From assembly GCA_030641695.1 (NCBI GenBank), contig DAOWGY010000075.1, positions 1 to 11,454 of the forward strand: DNA of 11,454 nucleotides, written 5' to 3'. This document shows positions 5,827-11,454 of the stretch, piece by piece. Below the pieces are notes generated by a model, which ran no database searches, was not told where the DNA came from, and worked only from the letters and a program-made list of their open reading frames with translations. Made by a program: the position numbers and the translations under genes. This stretch comes from Gammaproteobacteria bacterium. Its GTDB lineage: Bacteria; Pseudomonadota; Gammaproteobacteria; Steroidobacterales; Woeseiaceae. The stretch's first letter is position 1. The number at the start of each line of letters is the position of its first letter.

Positions 5827-6861
5827 ATGATGAGCGGTACCAGGAAATACGAAGGGCGACGGCGCGTGTTTATCGGACGTCTTCGAATCCTGGTGATGCC
5901 GCTATTGATGTGGGCTTCCGCAACGTATTCCGAGCCTTTATACGATCAGGACAATGGCGTGTTCTCCGGGGTATTCAATTACGCCGACAGTACGGAGGGC
6001 ACGACACTTGCCGGGGAGGGTCGGTATTCGACGTCGCTGTCGGTCATTACGTCGAGTCATTCGGTCAATGAGCAGCGCGGAGCAGAGAGCGTCACTCTCG
6101 ATGGAGAGACGACTCGCGCAGAAATTGCGTATCGTTTCGGGTTGGGGCCGCGACTGGAAGTCGGCGTCGAATTGCCCTACGTGTGGCATGCGTCCGGAAA
6201 CCTCGATTCTTTCATCGAGGATTGGCACAAGGCGCTCGGCCTGCCTCTTGGCAGTCGCCGCCGGCGTCCCGAGGACCAGTTACAGTTTACGTATGAGGAT
6301 GATACCGGTGTGCGGCTCGACTATGGACGCAACTCAGACGGTATGGGTGATGCACGCATTATCGCCGGCTGGCAACTCACGGACGGTCCGACATACGCTG
6401 TTGCGTTGCGCTTCGGCATTAAATTGCCGACGGGAGACAGCGCGGAATTTCACGGCAGTGGTGGCACCGACTTCAGCATCGGTATCGCCGGCGATGCCCG
6501 CGAACTGTTCGGCCTGAACCGACTCAACGGTTTCTTCCGGGCGCATGTGAATCATATCGGCGAACCGGATTTGCTAGCCGACCGGTACCGGGACCTGGTC
6601 GGTCAGTTCGCTACCGGTTTCGGCTACCAGGTATCGAAGGCCGTTGAATTGAGGATCCAGGCAACCGCGCGTAGCGCCACACATCATTCCGCGATCGAAG
6701 TACTCGGGCAGCCGTCATTGGCTATGTCTGTCGGTGGCAATGTCAGGCTCTCGGATCATTATCAGCTAAGCGTCGCAGTATCCGAGGACATCAAGGTCCG
6801 CTCCGCTCCGGACGTGTCCTTCCAGGCCGCATTGCGCTATCGGCCTGTCGATTCTCGGTGA
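5827..6861 (+). CDS. DUF3187-family, outer-membrane-type protein
   Basis: A 344-residue exported protein. A long, basic N-terminal region (residues 1-20) leads to a hydrophobic core ILVMPLLMWASA, with probable signal cleavage after A32. The mature part is almost entirely alternating beta strands ending in aromatic or charged residues, as in an outer-membrane beta-barrel. The segment at 126-157 (LDSFIEDWHKALGLPLG, then RPEDQLQFTYED) is the pattern I associate with DUF3187. RFGIKLPTGD at 195-204 is the usual periodic strand-turn motif of such barrels. The final strand is FQAALRYRPVDSR, which lacks the terminal aromatic of many barrels, so barrel assembly is not certain. Two adjacent ATG codons (5827 and 5830) can start it; the ribosome-binding site is weak. 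It is divergent from the arsR gene across 100 bp and convergent with the hydrolase gene. Role unknown. Confidence 0.78.
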   Translation: MMSGTRKYEGRRRVFIGRLRILVMPLLMWASATYSEPLYDQDNGVFSGVFNYADSTEGTTLAGEGRYSTSLSVITSSHSVNEQRGAESVTLDGETTRAEIAYRFGLGPRLEVGVELPYVWHASGNLDSFIEDWHKALGLPLGSRRRRPEDQLQFTYEDDTGVRLDYGRNSDGMGDARIIAGWQLTDGPTYAVALRFGIKLPTGDSAEFHGSGGTDFSIGIAGDARELFGLNRLNGFFRAHVNHIGEPDLLADRYRDLVGQFATGFGYQVSKAVELRIQATARSATHHSAIEVLGQPSLAMSVGGNVRLSDHYQLSVAVSEDIKVRSAPDVSFQAALRYRPVDSR

Positions 6862-6908
6862 TTCCGCAAGCGCATGCCTCGGGACTGTAGCGTCCGCGCA
6901 GATGAGAA

Positions 6909-9560
6909 TCAGGCCTGCCTGGATCTCCGCTGAAAAAACCGAGCGCGCTGCCCGCTAATCAGCAGCAAAACGAACAGCATCCACCAGCCTGTTGCACCGA
7001 TACCGCCGTCGTCATCATCTACCGTAACCGGCGGCTCCGGCTCAGGGCTCGAAGGATCCTGCTGTAGCCACACATAGGAAGCCTGTATCGCGGACATGAC
7101 CGCGACACGGGTATCGCTGCTGAATTCCCCCGCGGGGCAGACAGAGTCGACACATACGCCGAGTTCCAGTGCATGCCCCGCGTCCTTAACAAGCTGGATC
7201 TCGCTGTTTTGGCCGCAGGCATAGTTCGTCAATGGCTGTGTCACATCGGTGGCCAATACACTGTTATCGATAGTGCCGCAGAGGCTCAACGCCTGGTTGT
7301 ATGGCACGAGTGTATCCGCGGTGCCATGTACGACATGGATCGGGACAGCCTCGTCACCAAGCTGGTGGTTGAACGAATTCTCGATCAGGAAATCGCGCAG
7401 ATCCTGCTTCAGGCAATCCGTTAATTCAGCCGGCGGCATACCAGGATTGATCGCCGCAAGATCGGTCTGTGTCGACTCGGCGCAGCGAGCGACATACAGC
7501 GGTGGCGCCAGTGGATCCAGGAGGCTGAGATCGAAAACCGTATCCGGAATCACGGCATCCCAGTTGTCGCGTAGTTCTGTGACCGTCAGCCCGGCAAAAT
7601 CGATTTGCTCGATGCGCAGTTCTGCATTGCCACCGGGAGCGCCAAAAAAGCGGCTGAGTGAGGTGAGGCCGAAATCGCGGAACGTCTCGTAAGGCCCGCC
7701 GAAAGGTACCGCACCCTGCAGAAACTCGAGGGCGTCGGTCGGTCCGTAATAAATTAGTGCTTTGCGAACGTCATTTGGACGGTGCGCTGCGAGCCACCCC
7801 GCAAGGTGGGCGCCGGCCGACTGACCATGAACGCTGATGGGGCCGTTCGCGGCGCCCAGAGCTGCGCCGTTGTTCCTTACCCAGTCCAGTGCACTTTCCG
7901 CGTCGGCGGTGACTTCGCGCCAGGTGACCGCGTTGCATTCGACGTTGCCGTCGCTCTCGCCGACAAGCCGGTAGAAAGGCGCGAACACGATGAAGCCCCG
8001 CTCCGTGAGGTGCGAGACGCCGGCTTCGAGTCCGAGGAACGACGAGCCACGATGCCGCCAGGTGCCACCATGAAGCGCGATCACGGGCTGCAGGTCATTG
8101 GCGGCGATGTCGTTCTTGTAGACACGCATCTCGAGTTCGCAAGTGCCGTTGCCTCGCGACACATCGGCAACAGACTTGTAACGCAGCTGCTTCACATAGG
8201 GCTGATGATTGCCGCGCAGCGGCAGTACGCCGAGATCGAGCTGCGTACCCGGAACGGTCGTCCAGGCGCGGCTCGATTCATTCGGTAGCGGATCATTCGG
8301 CTGATTGCTGTCGGCAGTCCATGACGCCGCATTCCCAAGCAGAGACCCGGCCTGGTCTCCGACGTATGCCGCACAGTATTCAGCAGCATCGGTCGGTCGA
8401 TACGCGACAGCCTCGGTGCACTGTACGTCGACAAAGTAGTCTGTCACGCCCGTCGCCGAGAGGTCTGCGACTTCGCAGGCCTGGCCGTTGAGCGTATAGA
8501 GGGGAATCGAGTCCAGCGTTGTCTGGAACGCCGCCAGCAACACGTCGCAGCTTAATGATGCGCCAAGTGCGGCAAGATAGGCCTCGCGCTCGGCACCTTC
8601 GAGCACCGACAGCTGCAACAAAACCTCGATCGCGCGATCCTCGAGCATCGCGATAACCAGATCCGGGATGCCATACTGTTCGAGGAGGTCCCGCACAAAC
8701 GCTTCGTCTTCCGGGCTGACATCCAGGACGAATACTGACGGCACGTTGAATGCGGTCAGCGTCGGGTCCGGGAGGCCGTTCGCGTCGAGGCCATCCAGGC
8801 GAAAGTTGAGTCCGACGATCGCGTCCGCCACCGCCTGCTCACCGTTCGCCTGTAGCTTCAGCAGTAATTCGTCTTCGAAAATGTTGATGATCAGGTCTGT
8901 GAGCGACGCCGTACCGAAGTCGTGCTGGAGCTGGCCGCCAGTAATCACGGCCTGTCCCTGAAGCAGCGCGTTCTTGTCGACGACGATCGCGAGCAGCTCA
9001 CTGTCGTAAACGGGGTTTAGTTGCAGCGCGAGTTGCAGGCTAATATCGAACGGTACCGTGAGGCCGACCCAACCATGATCGGTATTGACCCTCGCGCAAT
9101 TCTCGCCGAACGGAATATCCTGTCCCCAGCGTACCCAGGCATTGGCCGCCGTGCTCACTGTGCCGGTCAGGTCTGCGAGCAGGTCTATCGCGCGGATGGT
9201 ATCGAGATTGACTGTCAGGCTGGAGCTGTCGTCGATGACGACCGTGGCCGTCGTCGCGTCCGTGTGCACTTCGTAGGGCCGGAAGAAATTACAGTTAGTT
9301 TCTATGATCTGCGTAATTTCCTCGACCGGGATTTCACTGAGTACGAGCCCGCCGTTGACATCGAATCCCAGAGTGTCGAGTTCATCGCGAATGAGACTTG
9401 CCAGGTGCGCGCGAATCACGGCATCGGGCGGCTCGCCGGAGGTGTCCACGGCCTGACGGATCTCCGAGAACGGAATGACGTAGGTTTCAGCGCTGACACG
9501 AAGTGGTATTGCAACGACAAGCGTCATCAGCGCGAGCATAAGCTGGCGATTCATATGCAT
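6909..9560 (-). CDS. Large secreted alpha/beta-hydrolase with unassigned N-terminal region and GlyGly-CTERM-like tail
   Basis: The start chosen is ATG 9560, because GGAGG (9573-9569) lies eight bases upstream; this gives 883 residues. Residues 1-24 are a signal peptide (cleavage VSA-ETY). Residues about 25-460 match no family I know; they are rich in amphipathic strands and helices. The catalytic domain (about 470-835) is a BD-FAE/esterase-lipase-like alpha/beta hydrolase: oxyanion motif HGGTW (497-501), nucleophile elbow GQSAG with S581, acid D749 in HGTADT, and H796 in DAGHAL. It therefore probably cleaves an ester outside the cytoplasm; substrate unknown. The whole chain has 14 cysteines, consistent with disulfides. 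A Pro/Glu/Asp linker precedes DDDDGG, GIGATG, a hydrophobic helix (about 857-869) and an Arg-rich end, the layout of GlyGly-CTERM sorting tails processed by rhombosortase. A plain C-terminal anchor is the alternative. Confidence 0.85.
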   Translation of the reverse strand: MHMNRQLMLALMTLVVAIPLRVSAETYVIPFSEIRQAVDTSGEPPDAVIRAHLASLIRDELDTLGFDVNGGLVLSEIPVEEITQIIETNCNFFRPYEVHTDATTATVVIDDSSSLTVNLDTIRAIDLLADLTGTVSTAANAWVRWGQDIPFGENCARVNTDHGWVGLTVPFDISLQLALQLNPVYDSELLAIVVDKNALLQGQAVITGGQLQHDFGTASLTDLIINIFEDELLLKLQANGEQAVADAIVGLNFRLDGLDANGLPDPTLTAFNVPSVFVLDVSPEDEAFVRDLLEQYGIPDLVIAMLEDRAIEVLLQLSVLEGAEREAYLAALGASLSCDVLLAAFQTTLDSIPLYTLNGQACEVADLSATGVTDYFVDVQCTEAVAYRPTDAAEYCAAYVGDQAGSLLGNAASWTADSNQPNDPLPNESSRAWTTVPGTQLDLGVLPLRGNHQPYVKQLRYKSVADVSRGNGTCELEMRVYKNDIAANDLQPVIALHGGTWRHRGSSFLGLEAGVSHLTERGFIVFAPFYRLVGESDGNVECNAVTWREVTADAESALDWVRNNGAALGAANGPISVHGQSAGAHLAGWLAAHRPNDVRKALIYYGPTDALEFLQGAVPFGGPYETFRDFGLTSLSRFFGAPGGNAELRIEQIDFAGLTVTELRDNWDAVIPDTVFDLSLLDPLAPPLYVARCAESTQTDLAAINPGMPPAELTDCLKQDLRDFLIENSFNHQLGDEAVPIHVVHGTADTLVPYNQALSLCGTIDNSVLATDVTQPLTNYACGQNSEIQLVKDAGHALELGVCVDSVCPAGEFSSDTRVAVMSAIQASYVWLQQDPSSPEPEPPVTVDDDDGGIGATGWWMLFVLLLISGQRARFFQRRSRQA

Positions 9561-9568
9561 AACGGGAG

Positions 9569-9573
9569 CCTCC
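9569..9573 (-). promoter_or_regulatory. Ribosome-binding site that decides the hydrolase start
   Basis: GGAGG on the minus strand is eight bases from ATG 9560. An in-frame TTG at 9587 lies upstream of this site, and an ATG at 9554 would have a 14-base spacing. The ATG at 9560 is therefore preferred, and it also leaves a compact, standard signal peptide. Confidence 0.65.
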
Positions 9574-9598
9574 GCTTCCGTGCCCAATGCGAGCGCCC

Positions 9599-9626
9599 AC
9601 TATCGCCGCTGCCTGTATCAAGTCAA
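9599..9626 (-). promoter_or_regulatory. Putative promoter of the secreted hydrolase gene
   Basis: On the minus strand TTGACT (9626-9621, five of six matches) is followed by a 16-base spacer and GATAGT (9604-9599, four of six matches). The predicted start, near 9592, gives a leader of about 30 bases that includes the GGAGG site. The promoter lies in the 96-bp gap behind the azoR-type gene, so the hydrolase can be expressed independently of it. Confidence 0.45.
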
Positions 9627-9656
9627 GCAACCCCGTCATGCTTTACATAAAGATCA

Positions 9657-10304
9657 TCAAGCAGCGCGACCTGCGATGGACGGTGCCGTGTGAACGAGCT
9701 CGGCGATTTGTGCACGAGCCCTGTCGATCGATTCTTCAGCTTTGCTGTTGAGTTGTTCGGCACCGATGACCTCGACGTTTGTGATGCCGATGAAGTGCAA
9801 CACGTGCCGCAGGTATGGCGTTGCGAAGTCCACCGGGCTGTCTACAGGTACGCCGCCGGAGGCAATGACGATGTAGGCTTTTTTGCCCTGCAGCCATCCC
9901 TCGGACCCATTCTCGGTGTAGCGAAACGTCAGGCGTGCGCGGGCGATCATGTCGACCCATGCCTTGAGTGAAGCGGGTATTCCGAAGTTGTAGATTGGCA
10001 CACCGATGACGATCACATCCGCTGCCTGAAGTTCGGCGACCAGCGCGTCGGATTCGGCGAGTTTCGCGCGTTGCTCCATGCTGCGGTCTTCGGGGGCGGT
10101 GAAATTTGCGCCGATCCAGGCCTCGTCAACGAAGGGCATGCCATCCGTCAGGTCGCGGCGTGTCAGTTCGATGACGCCGTGCCGTGCTTCCAGTGCGCCG
10201 ATCAGGTCGGCGCTCAACATGCGACTTACCGAGTCCTTGCGCCTGCCGCTGGCCGCAACCTGTAGCACGCGAAGTGGGGAATTCGTGGTTGCTTCTTGCA
10301 TCAT
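9657..10304 (-). CDS. azoR: FMN-dependent NAD(P)H azoreductase (AzoR family)
   Basis: A 215-residue flavodoxin-like oxidoreductase. AzoR enzymes use FMN and NAD(P)H to reduce quinones and azo compounds by two electrons in the cytoplasm and protect against electrophile stress. Family features: the N-terminal strand and phosphate-binding loop region LRVLQVAASGRRKDSVSRML (11-30); VIVIGVPIYNFGIPASLKAWVD, the FMN isoalloxazine loop (about 107-128); ARLTFRYTENGSEGWLQGKKAYIV (about 132-155), nearly diagnostic; and the ASGG loop after it. The usual S-x-S of the first loop is replaced by SGRRKDS. The start is one of two adjacent ATGs (10304 or 10301), with GGAGAG five to eight bases upstream. A longer open frame to 10595 overlaps the lysR gene and has no family similarity. 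The divergent LysR gene is the likely regulator. Confidence 0.88.
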   Translation of the reverse strand: MMQEATTNSPLRVLQVAASGRRKDSVSRMLSADLIGALEARHGVIELTRRDLTDGMPFVDEAWIGANFTAPEDRSMEQRAKLAESDALVAELQAADVIVIGVPIYNFGIPASLKAWVDMIARARLTFRYTENGSEGWLQGKKAYIVIASGGVPVDSPVDFATPYLRHVLHFIGITNVEVIGAEQLNSKAEESIDRARAQIAELVHTAPSIAGRAA

Positions 10305-10321
10305 TGTCTCTCCAATCTGTC

Positions 10322-10338
10322 GGGGCCATCGGGGCCCC
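10322..10338 (-). promoter_or_regulatory. GC-rich hairpin in the azoR leader
   Basis: GGGGCC (10322-10327) and GGCCCC (10333-10338) can pair around a five-base loop. The hairpin lies 17 bases before the azoR ATG and just outside its ribosome-binding site. If transcription starts further upstream it will be in the mRNA leader and could affect ribosome access or mRNA stability. No U-tract follows, so it is not a classical terminator. Function is unproven. Confidence 0.3.
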
Positions 10339-10362
10339 CAGGGTTGAGAGACAGTCTGACTA

Positions 10363-10390
10363 TTGAGAAATATGAGATAAATAGTACTAT
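10363..10390 (+). promoter_or_regulatory. Putative lysR promoter
   Basis: TTGAGA (10363-10368, five of six matches to -35) and TACTAT (10385-10390, four of six matches to -10) are separated by 16 bases. Transcription would start near 10397, giving a leader of about 26 bases. The -10 box is part of a perfect ten-base palindrome, ATAGTACTAT, at 10381-10390. The region is clearly more AT-rich than the flanking genes. Confidence 0.4.
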
Positions 10391-10399
10391 GAAGATAAG

Positions 10400-10422
10400 A
10401 TTGTTCTCTAAAATGCAACAAT
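10400..10422. promoter_or_regulatory. LysR-type T-N11-A operator
   Basis: ATTGTT at 10400-10405 and AACAAT at 10417-10422 form a perfect inverted repeat with an 11-base centre, the classic binding-site form for LysR-type regulators. It directly touches the lysR ATG at 10423, so binding would block the gene's own transcription. Seen from azoR, the site lies about 95-118 bp before its ATG; a leader of about 40 bases would place it near -65, the usual activator position. Binding is inferred. Confidence 0.65.
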
Positions 10423-11355
10423 ATGAGTAAGTTCGATGATTTACAGGCGTTTGTTGCGGTGGTCGAGGCCGGCAGCTTCACGGCGGCGGCCGATCGACTC
10501 GACATTGCCAAATCGGCGGTCAGTCGTCGTGTATCGGCACTCGAGGAACGACTCGGTGTGCAGTTGCTGCGAAGAACGACCCGGCGCCTGAACATGACCG
10601 ATACGGGTGAGAGTTTTTATGCCCACAGTGCACGCATCCTCGCGGACCTCGAGGAGGCAGAGGCCGCCGTCGCTCAGGAGCATGGCGAACTGCGCGGCAA
10701 GCTCCGCGTCGCGCTGCCATTGTCCTTCGGCGTTCGCCACATGTCTGAACCGATCGCGGATTTCAGCAGGCTGCATCCGCGAGTCAGCTTCGACCTCGAT
10801 CTCAACGACCGCCGAATCGACCTGCTCGCTGAGGGTGTCGACCTGGCGATTCGCATCGGGCGCCTGGCGGACTCGACACTGATCGCACGCCGCTTGTTCG
10901 AGGCACATACGGTGTTGTGTGCGTCGCCGGACTACCTCGAAGCGCGCGGCTTACCGCAAACGCCTGATGACCTGCTGCATCACGATTGCCTCGTGTACAG
11001 CAACCTGCCGGATCCCGGCAGGTGGGTGTGTACTGACCGAAATGGCGAACGACACAGGGTTGACGTCACACCCACGATGACGGCATCGAGTGGTGACTTT
11101 CTCTGCGCAGCCGCAACAGCGGGACTCGGCGTGGCGTTGCAGCCGACCTTTATCGCCGGCGATGCGATCAGTCGCGGCGAGTTGCAGCCCGTACTCACGA
11201 ATTATGCATGGCCAGTGACGCCCGCCTATGCGATCTACCCACCGACGCGGCATCTGTCCTACCGCGTTCGCGAGTTTATTGATTTCCTGGCGGACAAATT
11301 CTCGGGTACGCCTTACTGGGACCGCGACTGCGCCGAGAGCCCGTCTACTGTCTGA
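10423..11355 (+). CDS. LysR-family transcriptional regulator, divergent from azoR
   Basis: A 310-residue regulator. The N-terminal winged helix-turn-helix covers about residues 1-60: DDLQAFVAVVEAGSFTAAADRLDIAKSAVSRRVSALEERLG, then LLRRTTRRLNMTDTG, all standard for the family. After a linker helix, the periplasmic-binding-protein-like effector domain starts at about 89 (GKLRVALPLSFG) and includes HPRVSFDLDLNDRRIDLLAEGVDLAIRIG, the pattern of the large CrgA/DmlR-like subgroup. The length is normal and no catalytic or redox cysteine pair stands out, so the inducer cannot be named; quinones or electrophiles are reasonable guesses from the azoR neighbour. No good ribosome-binding site precedes the ATG, because the operator occupies that place. 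Its 3' end overlaps the next gene on the other strand by 11 bp. Confidence 0.9.
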   Translation: MSKFDDLQAFVAVVEAGSFTAAADRLDIAKSAVSRRVSALEERLGVQLLRRTTRRLNMTDTGESFYAHSARILADLEEAEAAVAQEHGELRGKLRVALPLSFGVRHMSEPIADFSRLHPRVSFDLDLNDRRIDLLAEGVDLAIRIGRLADSTLIARRLFEAHTVLCASPDYLEARGLPQTPDDLLHHDCLVYSNLPDPGRWVCTDRNGERHRVDVTPTMTASSGDFLCAAATAGLGVALQPTFIAGDAISRGELQPVLTNYAWPVTPAYAIYPPTRHLSYRVREFIDFLADKFSGTPYWDRDCAESPSTV

Positions 11356-11454
11356 CAGGGCGAACAGCAGCGACGCTGAACGCAAAGCACAGTTGTCCCG
11401 CGTAATAGAGCGGCAGCCCCAGAACATATGTCGGAAATAGCGGCTCCGTGAAAC
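11345..11454 (-). CDS. C-terminal end of an integral membrane protein (partial)
   Basis: On the minus strand an open frame enters from the right edge and ends at TAG 11347-11345, giving 35 residues. FTEPLFPTYVLGLPLYYAGQ, followed by a hydrophobic LCFAFSVAAV stretch and a basic RPVRQ end, reads as a last membrane helix with a positively charged cytoplasmic tail. The family cannot be named from so little. It is convergent with lysR and the two coding ends overlap by 11 bp. The rest of the gene lies beyond the window. Confidence 0.55.
   Translation of the reverse strand, partial: FTEPLFPTYVLGLPLYYAGQLCFAFSVAAVRPVRQ

Noticed and set aside
5815..5827. TAGGCT as a leaderless -10 box for the DUF3187 gene
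   Set aside because: The spacing to ATG 5827 fits, but only three of six bases match and no -35 hexamer is visible.
6862..6908. Bidirectional terminator between the convergent DUF3187 and hydrolase genes
   Set aside because: No stable stem-loop with T-tract is visible in the 47-bp gap.
9561..9587. TTG at 9587 as the hydrolase start
   Set aside because: The GGAGG site lies downstream of this codon, and starting there would add an acidic stretch before the signal peptide.
9021..9650. A 209-codon plus-strand frame opposite the secreted hydrolase
   Set aside because: It is a shadow of the well-supported minus-strand gene, with no motif and highly charged, low-plausibility composition.
9641..9652. 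CTTTACATAAAG as a terminator after azoR
   Set aside because: The stem has only five mostly A/T pairs with a two-base loop and no T-tract, so it is unlikely to stop transcription.
10305..10595. A 97-codon N-terminal extension of the azoR-type frame
   Set aside because: It reads through the AT-rich spacer and antisense to the start of lysR, is Ser/Arg rich without similarity, and the ATG at 10304 has a good GGAGAG site and a normal azoreductase N-terminus.
1..11454. One coordinated new defence, secretion or biosynthetic system
   Set aside because: Genes are mostly in divergent or convergent single units and two small regulator modules; no nuclease, polymerase, NTPase, synthase or secretion component links them.

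Overview
This window looks like a piece of a moderately GC-rich gammaproteobacterial chromosome, probably from an environmental or marine lineage. That is inferred from the gene families: a DUF3187 outer-membrane-type protein, a COG4798-type exported methyltransferase-like lipoprotein, a secreted M64 metallopeptidase, and a secreted hydrolase with a GlyGly-CTERM-like tail. The signal peptides and lipobox are Gram-negative in style. No rRNA, tRNA, CRISPR array, intact insertion sequence, integrase or phage gene was recognised.

Layout. 1-240: 3' end of a hydantoinase A/5-oxoprolinase family gene whose homology stops abruptly, so it is probably broken. 241-680: gene-free stretch with stops in all frames and a few short coding-like remnants. 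681-2087 (-): secreted M64 zinc peptidase. It is divergent from 2130-3413 (+), an MFS transporter whose GTG start sits just downstream of a TATACT box, suggesting a leaderless transcript. 3449-3889 (+): small single-TM protein of unknown function. 3960-4874 (+): exported lipoprotein with a methyltransferase fold. 4878-5411 and 5424-5726 (both -): SRPBCC/AHSA1 protein and its ArsR-family regulator, an operon read from a strong, apparently leaderless promoter that contains a 12-bp palindrome. 5827-6861 (+): DUF3187 outer-membrane-type protein. 6909-9560 (-): a large secreted protein with about 450 unassigned residues, then an alpha/beta-hydrolase domain and a C-terminal sorting-type tail. 9657-10304 (-): AzoR-type FMN-dependent NAD(P)H oxidoreductase, divergent from 10423-11355 (+), a LysR-family regulator. 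The shared 118-bp spacer carries an ATTGTT-N11-AACAAT operator that touches the lysR start codon. 11345-11454 (-): C-terminal end of an integral membrane protein, overlapping the lysR 3' end.

How the genes may work together. Two regulator/target modules are clear: ArsR with SRPBCC, and LysR with AzoR. Four proteins are predicted to be exported (M64 peptidase, methyltransferase-like lipoprotein, DUF3187 protein, tailed hydrolase), so the region leans towards envelope and extracytoplasmic functions, but nothing ties these four into one pathway. I see no clear evidence of a new multi-gene system. The most novel items are the bipartite tailed hydrolase, the exported methyltransferase, the promoter and operator architecture of the two regulator modules, and the decayed junction at the left end.
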